Of a stretch of 64,000 nucleotides of DNA, positions 9,597 to 18,458 are shown one piece after another (within the stretch, counting starts at the first letter, position 1; every line of letters starts with the position of its first letter). A program made the translations under genes and the position numbers. The notes under the pieces were generated by a model. The model saw only the letters and a list, made by a program, of their open reading frames with translations, ran no database searches and had not been told where the DNA came from. This stretch comes from Mucilaginibacter arboris (GTDB taxonomy: Bacteria; Bacteroidota; Bacteroidia; Sphingobacteriales; Sphingobacteriaceae), in NCBI RefSeq assembly GCF_009754915.1, contig NZ_WPIK01000002.1, positions 271,350 to 335,349 of the forward strand, read 5' to 3'.

Positions 9597-10670
9597 ATGA
9601 AGCAGGAAACAATTAAAAACAACAATATAACCTATGCCTTAACAGAATTTGGTTTGGAACCGGAGGGGTACGAGGTGAAGAAATTTGGTTCAGGCCTGAT
9701 CAATTATACCTGGAAACTAACCGGCAGTAAAGGTTCTTACATCCTGCAACAAATTAATGATACGATCTTTAAGCGCCCCGAAGACATTGCAGACAATATC
9801 AGGAAACTGCAAATATTTTTACAACAAACTGTTCCTGAATATCTTTTTGTAGCGCCAGTACCCTCATTATCCAACAAGTATCTTATCCAATCTGAGGATG
9901 GTTCATTTTATCGGCTATTGCCATTCATACAAGGTTCTCATACTGTAGATTACCTTCAGCACCAGGAGCAGGCTTATGAAGCAGCGGTACAATTCGGAAA
10001 GTTTACCAGGCTTTTAAAAGATTTTGATTTGAAGCAGTTAAAATACACGCTTCAGGATTTTCATAACCTGAGCCTGCGCTTTGAAGAATTTAAAACATCC
10101 TGTGCACAGGCAGGTCATAGCAGGCTTGAAAGGGCAAAAAAAGCAGTTGAAGAGGTCTTTTTAAACATGGATATTGCCAGGATTTATGGAGGGTTGATTA
10201 GCAATGGGGAAATCCCTTTAAGGGTTGTTCACCATGATACCAAGATCAACAATGTACTTTTTGACGGGCAGGGAAAAGGCCTTTGCGTGATTGACCTGGA
10301 TACCGTTATGCCTGGTTTCTACCTGAGCGATGCAGGCGATATGCTGCGCACCTGCCTTTCGCCTGCGAATGAAGAAGAAAGCGACCTGGCTAAAATCCAT
10401 ATCAGGGAAGATTTTTTTATGGCCATTTACAACGGCTACATGAAGGAAATGGGAGAAGTATTGACCCCGAAAGAAAAAGGCCTGTTCATCTATTCAGGCA
10501 AGATGATGATCTATTTACAAGCTTTAAGGTTCTTAACAGATTTTTTAAACGGAGACAAGTATTACCATATTACTTATCCGGAACAAAACCTGATCCGGGC
10601 CTCAAACCAGTTTGAATTGCTCCGTCAGTATAATCAACAAGAGGACAGGTTCTTGCAATTGATAGGTTAA
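9597..10670 (+). CDS. APH-fold sugar kinase, NahK-like N-acetylhexosamine 1-kinase
   Basis: A 357-aa aminoglycoside-phosphotransferase-fold kinase. The catalytic loop reads VVHHDTKINNVLF (Asp about 214) and the metal-binding motif VIDLDTVMPG follows (Asp about 233 and 235). The N-terminal lobe has FGSGLINYTWKL. The family includes N-acetylhexosamine 1-kinase, which phosphorylates GlcNAc/GalNAc at C1. Its place beside GH109 and GH20 enzymes that release these sugars supports that role, but substrate specificity cannot be read from sequence. I chose ATG at 9597; an in-frame TTG lies two codons earlier. Confidence 0.82.
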   Translation: MKQETIKNNNITYALTEFGLEPEGYEVKKFGSGLINYTWKLTGSKGSYILQQINDTIFKRPEDIADNIRKLQIFLQQTVPEYLFVAPVPSLSNKYLIQSEDGSFYRLLPFIQGSHTVDYLQHQEQAYEAAVQFGKFTRLLKDFDLKQLKYTLQDFHNLSLRFEEFKTSCAQAGHSRLERAKKAVEEVFLNMDIARIYGGLISNGEIPLRVVHHDTKINNVLFDGQGKGLCVIDLDTVMPGFYLSDAGDMLRTCLSPANEEESDLAKIHIREDFFMAIYNGYMKEMGEVLTPKEKGLFIYSGKMMIYLQALRFLTDFLNGDKYYHITYPEQNLIRASNQFELLRQYNQQEDRFLQLIG

Positions 10671-10758
10671 CAGCAGGAAAAATGTTTTTTACAGATACTT
10701 TTTTGAAATAGTAAAATATTTATAAATTGGATAAATCATACATAAAACAATTTTGATA

Positions 10759-12111
10759 ATGGAAAGAAGGGAATTTATTAAACAAGGGGCAATTGTTGCA
10801 GCTGGTTTCAGCATCCTGCCCTCTGGTACAGTTTTCGCAAATACAGCAAATGATGTAGTTAAACTTGGTTATATTGGTGTGGGTGAGCGCGGCAGGAACC
10901 ATATTGCCGAGGGTTTGCTGCGCGATGACGTAGAAATCGTTGCGATTTGCGATACGCAGGAAGATTCGCTGAAGCATTGCCGCGAGCAGTTTACCAAAGC
11001 CGGTAAAAAGCTGCCGCAGGAATTTACGGGCGGCATTAATGCGTACAAGAAACTGCTGGAAAGAAAAGATATTCAGGCAGTAATTATTGCCACGCCATGG
11101 CAGTTCCATCATCCGCAGGCTATCGATGCCATGCACGCAGGTAAATACGTGGGCTGCGAAGTAGTGGCAGGGCTTAGTCTGGAAGATCATTGGGATATTG
11201 TCCGTACCTCCGAAAAAACCGGAATTCCTTACATGACGCTCGAAAACGTTTGCTATCGTCGTGATGTACTTGCCGCCTTAAATATGGTTAGGCAGGGTTT
11301 GTTCGGCGAGCTTGTTCATATTGAAGGCGGCTATCAGCATAATTTAAGAGATGTGCTCTTTAATAACGGGAAGCAGCCTTACGGCGGAGGTGTTGAATTC
11401 GGTCCATCTGCCTATAGCGAAGCACAATGGCGCACGCAGTTTAATATCGACAGGAACGCGGATATTTACCCAACTCATGGCGCCGGGCCGGCCATGCAGT
11501 ATGTTGATATTAACCGCGGGAACCGTTTTACCAACCTGGTTTCCTTCAGTTCCAAAGCCAGAGGATTGGCCGCTTATGTAGAAGAAATGGCACCTGGCAA
11601 TAAAAACGCAAAGATTAATTATAAAAACGGTGATGTGATCACTACAATGCTCAATTGTGCCAATGGCGAAACGGTATTGCTAAGCCATGATACACACTTG
11701 CCCCGTCCGTATTCCTTAGGCTTCCGCGTGCAGGGAACCAAAGGCATCTGGATGGATGTAAACAAAAGCGTTTACATCGAGCATCAGTCTAAAAAAGACG
11801 ATGTGTGGGACCCAGCTCAGGAATGGTTCGAAAAATACGACCATCCGCTTTGGAAAAAATATGCCAGTCTGGCATCGGGCGCAGGACACGGCGGGATGGA
11901 CTGGTTCGTTTTCAACGCGTTCATTCAATCCGTTAAACAAAAGAAACAAACGCCGATAGATGTTTATGATTCTGTTACCATGAGTGTGATCACGCCCCTG
12001 TCCGAAGCGTCCATCGCCCAAGGCAACAAACCGCAGGAATTTCCGGATTTTACCAAAGGCAAATGGAAAGAACGTAAAAATAAATTTGCTTTGGATGATA
12101 GCGGCTTTTGA
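10759..12111 (+). CDS. GH109 alpha-N-acetylgalactosaminidase (Gfo/Idh/MocA fold)
   Basis: An NAD-dependent glycosidase-type member of the Gfo/Idh/MocA fold, about 450 aa. A twin-arginine signal (RREFIKQGAIVAAG) implies export in folded form with the cofactor bound. The Rossmann motif is GYIGVGERGRNH. GH109-typical segments are ENVCYRRDVLAALNMVRQG, FGELVHIEGGYQHNLR, PTHGAGPAMQYVDINRG and GHGGMDWFV. The family removes terminal alpha-GalNAc by an oxidation-elimination mechanism. Start chosen at ATG 10759 rather than the TTG at 10753. A family A unit separates it from the GH35 gene. Confidence 0.9.
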   Translation: MERREFIKQGAIVAAGFSILPSGTVFANTANDVVKLGYIGVGERGRNHIAEGLLRDDVEIVAICDTQEDSLKHCREQFTKAGKKLPQEFTGGINAYKKLLERKDIQAVIIATPWQFHHPQAIDAMHAGKYVGCEVVAGLSLEDHWDIVRTSEKTGIPYMTLENVCYRRDVLAALNMVRQGLFGELVHIEGGYQHNLRDVLFNNGKQPYGGGVEFGPSAYSEAQWRTQFNIDRNADIYPTHGAGPAMQYVDINRGNRFTNLVSFSSKARGLAAYVEEMAPGNKNAKINYKNGDVITTMLNCANGETVLLSHDTHLPRPYSLGFRVQGTKGIWMDVNKSVYIEHQSKKDDVWDPAQEWFEKYDHPLWKKYASLASGAGHGGMDWFVFNAFIQSVKQKKQTPIDVYDSVTMSVITPLSEASIAQGNKPQEFPDFTKGKWKERKNKFALDDSGF

Positions 12112-12168
12112 TAGCAGGCATCATAAAACCGATAATATCAATTGAATTTTCAGGCAGTAAAAATAGCA

Positions 12169-12255
12169 TGCTTCTTTTATCACCATAAAATGGTGATGTA
12201 TCTTGATCCGGGCAAAAAATAAAATTTGACGTTTTTTAGGTGATAAAAGAAGCAT
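12169..12255. repeat. Family A palindromic unit
   Basis: Left arm at 12169, right arm (TTTTTTAGGT then GATAAAAGAAGCAT) ending at 12255. It ends 48 bp before the GH35 start codon. Confidence 0.9.
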
Positions 12256-12302
12256 CTAAGCCAAATATTAAAATCGGGCAGTATCCAACTTCTTCCTAAA
12301 AT

Positions 12303-14117
12303 ATGAAAAAAACAGTCCTCTTATTTACCTTCCTTGCCTTATTTGCCCGTCATCTTGTTGCACAGGCGCCTCATCATTTCAGTTTAAGTCCTGATGCTTT
12401 TTTGCTGGATGGGAAACCCTTCCAAATCATCAGCGGCGAAATGCACCCGGCACGTATCCCGCATGAATACTGGCGGCACCGGATCAAAATGGCCAAAGCG
12501 ATGGGTTGCAATACGATTGCAGCATATGTTTTCTGGAACTACCAGGAAGTAAGCCCGGGCCTGTTCGATTTTAGCACCGGCAACCACAATATCGCAGAGT
12601 TTATCCGTATTTGTAAAGAGGAAGGCATGTGGGTTTTACTTCGGCCAGGCCCTTATGTTTGTGCCGAGTGGGATTTTGGCGGTTTGCCTTCCTACCTGCT
12701 TAAAATACCCGATATAAAGGTAAGGTGCATGGACCCGCGCTACATCAACGCGATGACCGGTTATATCAACCATTTAGCAAAAGAGATCGTGCCGCTTCAG
12801 TGTAATAACGGCGGCCCGGTTTTAATGGTGCAGATAGAAAATGAGTATGGCAGCTACGGCAACGACAAAGAATACCTGGAAATGTTAAGAAAACTATGGC
12901 TTTCAAATGGCATTAAAGTACCTTTTTATACAGCTGATGGCGCGACACCTTATATGCTGGAAGCCGGGCACCTTGCAGGAACGGCAGTAGGGCTTGACAG
13001 TGGCGGCAGCGATGCAGATTTTAACCAGGCAAAACTGGCAGACCCAAATGTTCCGGCATTTAGCAGTGAAACCTACCCGGGCTGGCTAACGCACTGGGGC
13101 GAAAAATGGGCTTCCCCGGATACTGCTGCCCTCCGGAAAGAGATCACTTATTTACTGAAAAACAAGAAATCCTTCAACTTTTACGTCATCCACGGAGGCA
13201 CTAATTTTGGCTATACGGCCGGGGCAAATGCGGGTTCTCCTACGCAGTACCAGCCTGATATTACCAGTTATGATTACGATGCCCCCATTGATGAACAAGG
13301 AAATGCTACGCCAAAATACAGGATGCTGCGCAAATTGATCAGCCAGTATGTATCCTATAAAGTTCCTGAAATACCCAAGCCGGTAAAAACAATTGCAATA
13401 CCCGAAATTCAGTTGCGCCCGTTTACCAGTATCTGGCAAAACCTTCCTTCACCGCAGCATTCGGCACAGCCAAAACCAATGGAAGCTTTTGACCAGAACC
13501 AGGGATTAATGCTTTACAGGACACGCCTGATCGGACATAAATCAGGGAGGCTAACCATCACAGAACCGCATGATTATGCCTTAGTGTTTTTAGATGGAAA
13601 ATTTATCGATACGATCTATCGTGATGGCGGCAAATGGAGCGTAAACCTGCCCAAAAGCAATACCAAAGTTCCGGTGCTGGATATCCTGATGGAAGGTATG
13701 GGCCATATCAATTTTGCACAATATATCATTGACCGGAAAGGGATCACCGACAGGGTTACGCTCAACGGAATGACTTTGATGAACTGGGAGCAGTACAAAC
13801 TTCCTTTGGATGAAGCATTTGTAAAAGATTTAAAGGTTTCAGCAAGCGATGTAGCTAACAACAATGATAAAGGCCGGTTCTTAAAAGGCGAGTTTAAATT
13901 AACAGCAACCGGAGATACTTATTTTGATATGAGCAAGTATGCTAAAGGGGTTTTGTTTGTAAACGGCCACAATTTAGGCAGGTTCTGGAACCGCGGCCCT
14001 CAGCAGCGCTTATATTGCCCCGCTTCCTGGTTAAATAAAGGGAATAATACGGTGATTGTATTTAACCTTCAAAATTCAGATGCGCTGACGGTTTCAGGGG
14101 TAAAAAACCTGAAATGA
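12303..14117 (+). CDS. GH35 beta-galactosidase
   Basis: 604 aa with a signal peptide ending near HLVAQ. The GH35 TIM barrel is clear: ISGEMHPARIPHEYW, LRPGPYVCAEWDFGGLP, acid/base Glu181 in QIENEYGSYG and the likely nucleophile Glu256 in SSETYPGW, then a C-terminal jelly-roll region with NGHNLGRFWNRGPQ. GH35 enzymes release terminal beta-galactose. In this locus that fits removal of Gal from Gal-GlcNAc or Gal-GalNAc units. It is flanked on both sides by family A units. Confidence 0.95.
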   Translation: MKKTVLLFTFLALFARHLVAQAPHHFSLSPDAFLLDGKPFQIISGEMHPARIPHEYWRHRIKMAKAMGCNTIAAYVFWNYQEVSPGLFDFSTGNHNIAEFIRICKEEGMWVLLRPGPYVCAEWDFGGLPSYLLKIPDIKVRCMDPRYINAMTGYINHLAKEIVPLQCNNGGPVLMVQIENEYGSYGNDKEYLEMLRKLWLSNGIKVPFYTADGATPYMLEAGHLAGTAVGLDSGGSDADFNQAKLADPNVPAFSSETYPGWLTHWGEKWASPDTAALRKEITYLLKNKKSFNFYVIHGGTNFGYTAGANAGSPTQYQPDITSYDYDAPIDEQGNATPKYRMLRKLISQYVSYKVPEIPKPVKTIAIPEIQLRPFTSIWQNLPSPQHSAQPKPMEAFDQNQGLMLYRTRLIGHKSGRLTITEPHDYALVFLDGKFIDTIYRDGGKWSVNLPKSNTKVPVLDILMEGMGHINFAQYIIDRKGITDRVTLNGMTLMNWEQYKLPLDEAFVKDLKVSASDVANNNDKGRFLKGEFKLTATGDTYFDMSKYAKGVLFVNGHNLGRFWNRGPQQRLYCPASWLNKGNNTVIVFNLQNSDALTVSGVKNLK

Positions 14118-14140
14118 CCGGGATTTTATTAAAACCTCTC

Positions 14141-14229
14141 ATGCTTCTTTTATCCCTATAAAAATGGTATATTTTTTTTATCGGTATAAAGATAAAAGGC
14201 CAATGTTTTTTAGGTGATAAAAGAAGCAT
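14141..14229. repeat. Family A palindromic unit
   Basis: Left arm ATGCTTCTTTTATC at 14141, right arm ending at 14229. It makes an artificial in-frame extension (MIKEAS) in front of the GH29 gene. Confidence 0.9.
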
Positions 14230-14306
14230 CCTTATGCCAAATAAAATTAAACAGACCGTTAATACCTGTTCCTCATTTCATAAATACCCATCCATTTAAG
14301 CTGATT

Positions 14307-15836
14307 ATGAAATTAAAAAGCTATATCCTTCCTGTTCCGATTTTCCTGTCAATCCTGTGCAGTTTTTCAATTTTAAAAGCACAGGATTTAAAAGAAAAGA
14401 ACAATTACGTAATTATAAAACCTGCAGACAAACTTGCAGATATCGTTTACAAGGCCGCAACCCTTACGCCTTCGCCCCGTCAATTGCGCTGGCAAGAGTT
14501 GGAGCTTACCGCTTTTTTTCATTTTGGGCCGAACACTTTTACCGGCAACGAATGGGGGACGGGAAAAGAAGACCCGAAAGTATTTAATCCGGTTGAATTG
14601 GACGCCCGGCAATGGGTGCGCACGGCTAAAGAAGCTGGTTTTAAACAGGTGATCCTCACCGCAAAACACCATGATGGCTTTTGTTTGTGGCCAACCAAAA
14701 CCACGGAACATTCTGTAAAAAACAGTCCCTGGAAAAACGGAAAGGGCGATGTGGTTAAAGAAGTAGCAGAAGCGTGTAAAGAATACAAGATAGGTTTTGG
14801 CATCTATCTTTCTCCTTGGGACAGGAATTCGGCTTTGTATGGTACAGATGCTTATAATGGGTTTTTTGCAGATCAGCTAACGGAACTGCTGACGCAGTAT
14901 GGCCGCATTGATGAAGTATGGTTTGACGGCGCCAACGGCGAGGGGCCAAATGGTAAAAAGCAGGTATATGATTTTGACCGGTGGTACCAGCTCATCCGCA
15001 AACTCCAGCCAACGGCAACTATCGCGATAATGGGCCCGGACGTACGTTGGGTAGGTACAGAAACCGGATACGGCCGGGATACAGAATGGAGTGTGGTGCC
15101 GGCAAATAACTTAGATCCGGCTGCAATAACCGGAAACTCGCAGCAGGAGGTAAGTTTTAAACCGCAAGGCGATATGAGGGGAAATGACATTGGCGGCCGC
15201 GATAAAATAAAAAATGCCAAAGGTTTGGTCTGGTATCCGGCAGAAACAGATGTTTCCATCCGGCCGGGCTGGTTTTTTCACGCGGAAGAAAACGATAAGG
15301 TAAAATCACCGGAAAAACTGCTCGATATCTATTATAATTCGGTTGGCAAGAACAGCGTGCTGCTGCTAAATATCCCGCCGGACAAAGATGGCCTGATCAA
15401 CAAAAGCGATATAAAGAGTTTGCAGGAATGGAAAAAGCTTCGTGATGAAACCTTTGCTACCAATCTTGCCAAAGGGGCTTCGGTTTCCTGTGCTAACGGA
15501 TTGAATTTAAAGGCAGTTTTAGATGATGATTACCAAACTTATTTTATCACTAAAAATAAAGACACTTCGGCCATCATCACCTTCAAATTAAAAAGCCCTG
15601 AAACTTTTGATGTATTGCTTTTGCAGGAAAACATCAGCGTTGGCCAGCGGGTTGAAAAATTTGTGCTGGAATACTGGAACGATAATCAATGGAAGGAAGC
15701 AACAGCAGGTACGACTATCGGGTACAAGCGTTTGCTGCGTTTTCCTGCGGTAACAACAGACCAGGTGAGGTTAAAAATTGAATCGGCACGGTTAAACCCC
15801 GCCATCTCTGCTTTCGGTTTGTATAAACAACCCTAA
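14307..15836 (+). CDS. GH29 alpha-L-fucosidase
   Basis: 509 aa from ATG 14307, where a proper signal peptide begins (MKLKSYILP, ending SILKA). An upstream GTG at 14214 would only add codons translated from the family A arm. The GH29 barrel shows FFHFGPNTFTGNEWG, LTAKHHDGFCLWPTK and the nucleophile motif VWFDG (Asp207). The last 120 residues look like an F5/8 type C (discoidin-like) module. The enzyme hydrolyses terminal alpha-L-fucose, probably in the periplasm, and the fucose could enter through the FucP-type symporter downstream. Confidence 0.93.
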   Translation: MKLKSYILPVPIFLSILCSFSILKAQDLKEKNNYVIIKPADKLADIVYKAATLTPSPRQLRWQELELTAFFHFGPNTFTGNEWGTGKEDPKVFNPVELDARQWVRTAKEAGFKQVILTAKHHDGFCLWPTKTTEHSVKNSPWKNGKGDVVKEVAEACKEYKIGFGIYLSPWDRNSALYGTDAYNGFFADQLTELLTQYGRIDEVWFDGANGEGPNGKKQVYDFDRWYQLIRKLQPTATIAIMGPDVRWVGTETGYGRDTEWSVVPANNLDPAAITGNSQQEVSFKPQGDMRGNDIGGRDKIKNAKGLVWYPAETDVSIRPGWFFHAEENDKVKSPEKLLDIYYNSVGKNSVLLLNIPPDKDGLINKSDIKSLQEWKKLRDETFATNLAKGASVSCANGLNLKAVLDDDYQTYFITKNKDTSAIITFKLKSPETFDVLLLQENISVGQRVEKFVLEYWNDNQWKEATAGTTIGYKRLLRFPAVTTDQVRLKIESARLNPAISAFGLYKQP

Positions 15837-15874
15837 TTTTTGAGAAGGGTTAAATTGATAAATACAGGATTACA

Positions 15875-15961
15875 ATGCTTCTTTTATCACCCAAAAATTG
15901 GAATCCGATCAGGTATCAAATAAAAAAGAGGATACTATTTTTTAGGTGATAAAAGAAGCAT
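15875..15961. repeat. Family A palindromic unit
   Basis: Left arm at 15875, right arm ending at 15961; it ends 62 bp before the sulfatase start. Confidence 0.9.
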
Positions 15962-16023
15962 TGGTAAATAAGATAAGGTTGAACAAATTTTAAAATCAGT
16001 TCTAAAAACAACCACCGAAAAGC

Positions 16024-18105
16024 ATGAAAAAGAATTATACAGTTATCGGTATCGTTTTGCTGGTATTGGCCAATGCAATTCCTGCCCGTGCCCAGAAAGC
16101 GCCGAATATTATTTTTATTCTTACAGATGATTTAGGTTACGGTGATATCGGCGTGTTTTTTCAAAATGAGCGGCAAAAATCAGGCGACAGGAGCAAGCCT
16201 TATGAGTTAACACCCTATATAGATCAACTGGCTGTCCGGGGCGCAAAGTTTACCCAGCAGTATTGTAATGCCCCGGTTTGTGCACCGTCAAGGGCATCCT
16301 TGTTAACCGGCGTAAACCAGGGCAATGCCCACGTGCGGGACAACCAGTTTGACAAGGCATTAGAGAACAACCATACGATGGCAACGGTATTAAAGGCTGC
16401 CGGTTACCAAACGGTTGCGGTTGGAAAATGGGGGCTGCAAGGTGTTACAGGAGATGGTCCCGATTGGCCTGCACATCCTTTAAAAAGAGGTTTCGACAGT
16501 TATTACGGATACATGCGCCACATGGACGGCCACGAGCATTACCCGGTGGAAGGTTTATACGACGGTAAAAAACAGGTTTGGAGCGATTATAAAGAGGTAT
16601 CGGCAGGCCTGGAAAAGTGCTACACAACTGACTTGTGGACCGCCAGGGCAAAAAAATGGATCATCGACCATCAAAACAGCAAAGATGCTACCGCCCCGTT
16701 TTTTATGTACCTGGCCTATGATTGTCCGCATGCAGTTTTAGAACTGCCGACCGGTGCCTACCCCAAAGGGCGAGGCTTAAAAGGAGGCTTACAATGGCTG
16801 GACGAACCCGGGCACATGATCAATACGGCAACAGGCCAAGTAGATTCTTATATCTATCCCGAATATGCAAACGCCACTTACGATAATGACAGCAACGCCG
16901 CCACACCGGAAATACCCTGGCCCGAAACTTATAAAAGGTATGCCACCGCAGTGCGCAGAATAGATGATGCCGTAGGCGATGTGATGCAACTGCTGGCTGA
17001 TCTGAAGATAGCAGACAATACGCTGGTTGTTTTTACTTCTGATAACGGCCCTTCTATCGAATCTTATTTACCGGCTTCTTTTGTGCCTAATCATCCTACT
17101 TTTTTTGGAAGTTACGGCCCTTTTGACGGCATCAAAAGGGATTGCTGGGAAGGCGGCTTGCGGATGCCAACACTTGCTGTCTGGCCTGGTCATATCCTTC
17201 CCGGAAAAACAATTACTACGCCAAGTATGCTGTCAGACTGGCTGGCCACTTTTGCTGATGCAGCGCATATCCAGCCTCCCGAAAGAACAGACGGCGTTTC
17301 TTTGCTGCCTGATCTCACCGGTAAAGGAAAACAGCAAAAAAGCTTGGTTTATGCAGAATATTTTGAAGGCGGAAGGACCCCTGCTTTTAAAGAATTTGAA
17401 GCCAGCCGCAGAAACAGGAAAAGGGAACAGATGCAAATGATCCGGATAGGCGACCTGGCTGGCGTTCGCTACCAGATTAAATCTGCCGGGGATGATTTTG
17501 AAATCTACAACGTAGTTAAAGATCCGAAAGAAACGGATAACCTTGCCCTTAAACCGGGCTTTGAAAAAATACAGGCACAAATGAAGGCCAAAGTATTGCA
17601 GGTACGCCGTGCAGATGCCGGAGCGCCCCGCCCTTATGATACTGTTCCCATTCCTGCAAGTACGTTTTCAGGAAAATTATTGCCGGGGATAAACTGGAAG
17701 TTTTACCAGGGGGATTTTCCCTGGGTGATCTCCGAGAAGAATTTAAAACCCAATAACAAAGGGACGGCTAAAAACATAAGCGGGAAAGAGCAGGACGCTA
17801 AGGAAGGAATGATCTGTTATGAAGGATTTATCAAAATACCGGCAGACGGCAAATATACTTTCTTCCTTCAGGCAGAAGGCAAAGCTTATCTGCGCCTGCA
17901 CGAAGCTTCGTTGATCGATGAAGATTTCGGCTATCGGTCCAATACAGAAGTGAAACAGGAAATTTATTTAAAGGCAGGCCTGCATCCCATCAAATTAAAT
18001 TATCTGATACCAGAAGGAATGGCGCCGGGCTTGAAACTTAAATGGCAAAATGCCAAAAGTGATTGGATGGAACTGTCTGATAAAGATTTTTACCATGAAC
18101 AATAA
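16024..18105 (+). CDS. Type I sulfatase with C-terminal PA14-like domain
   Basis: 693 aa with a signal peptide ending about IPARAQ. The sulfatase fold starts NIIFILTDDLGYGDIG and carries the CxPSR formylglycine signature CAPSR at residues 86-90 (Cys86 to be converted), then GKWGLQG and the metal-site FTSDNGPS. From about residue 555 a PA14-like beta-sandwich follows (FYQGDFPWV, ICYEGFIKIPADGKYTFFLQAEG), probably carbohydrate-binding. It would remove sulfate from a glycan before the glycosidases act. The modifying enzyme (FGE or anSME) must be encoded elsewhere. Substrate linkage is unknown. Confidence 0.93.
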   Translation: MKKNYTVIGIVLLVLANAIPARAQKAPNIIFILTDDLGYGDIGVFFQNERQKSGDRSKPYELTPYIDQLAVRGAKFTQQYCNAPVCAPSRASLLTGVNQGNAHVRDNQFDKALENNHTMATVLKAAGYQTVAVGKWGLQGVTGDGPDWPAHPLKRGFDSYYGYMRHMDGHEHYPVEGLYDGKKQVWSDYKEVSAGLEKCYTTDLWTARAKKWIIDHQNSKDATAPFFMYLAYDCPHAVLELPTGAYPKGRGLKGGLQWLDEPGHMINTATGQVDSYIYPEYANATYDNDSNAATPEIPWPETYKRYATAVRRIDDAVGDVMQLLADLKIADNTLVVFTSDNGPSIESYLPASFVPNHPTFFGSYGPFDGIKRDCWEGGLRMPTLAVWPGHILPGKTITTPSMLSDWLATFADAAHIQPPERTDGVSLLPDLTGKGKQQKSLVYAEYFEGGRTPAFKEFEASRRNRKREQMQMIRIGDLAGVRYQIKSAGDDFEIYNVVKDPKETDNLALKPGFEKIQAQMKAKVLQVRRADAGAPRPYDTVPIPASTFSGKLLPGINWKFYQGDFPWVISEKNLKPNNKGTAKNISGKEQDAKEGMICYEGFIKIPADGKYTFFLQAEGKAYLRLHEASLIDEDFGYRSNTEVKQEIYLKAGLHPIKLNYLIPEGMAPGLKLKWQNAKSDWMELSDKDFYHEQ

Positions 18106-18150
18106 AAATGATGATTGGAGGAGCAGGTTTAACTGTTGCTTAAATGGCAC

Positions 18151-18373
18151 ATGCTTCTTTTACCGGGTAAAATTGGTGTTTGTATTTAATCACTAAAGAC
18201 CTATAAGGTTTTGAAAACCTTATAGGTCTTTAGTGATTTACCGGGTAAAAATTGGTGTTTACATTTAATCGATCAAAAAAAACTAGGGTTAACATTTTTT
18301 AGGTGATAAAAGAAGCATAAACCTAAAAAATCAAAATTTAAGGACCAGCATTTTTAGGTACTAAAAGAAGCAT
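18151..18373. repeat. Compound family A unit with extra right arm
   Basis: The left arm starts at 18151 (ATGCTTCTTTTACC). A right arm ends at 18318 and a second right arm ends at 18373. The segment ACCGGGTAAAATTGGTGTTT occurs on both sides of the inner palindrome, like a duplicated flank. Confidence 0.85.
18187..18240. repeat. Near-perfect palindrome nested in family A
   Basis: Arms AATCACTAAAGACCTATAAG and its reverse complement meet at the centre TTTTGAAAA, giving a fully paired hairpin of about 54 bp. It interrupts the family A unit. Confidence 0.9.
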
Positions 18374-18458
18374 CGACCCCAAAAAAAGAGGGCCAGAAAA
18401 AAAAGTTTAAACAACTTCACTAATTGAAACATATCCTATATCATATAAACTATCAATA

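Larger units (their letters stand above)
18106..18458. other. Intergenic region with a compound family A element
   Basis: The 353-bp gap is almost filled by a family A unit (18151-18373) that carries a separate palindrome of about 54 bp inside it. No gene seen. Confidence 0.8.

Noticed and set aside
14214..14306. Longer GH29 start at GTG 14214
   Set aside because: The extra residues (MIKEAS...) come from a family A repeat arm, and a proper signal peptide starts at 14307.
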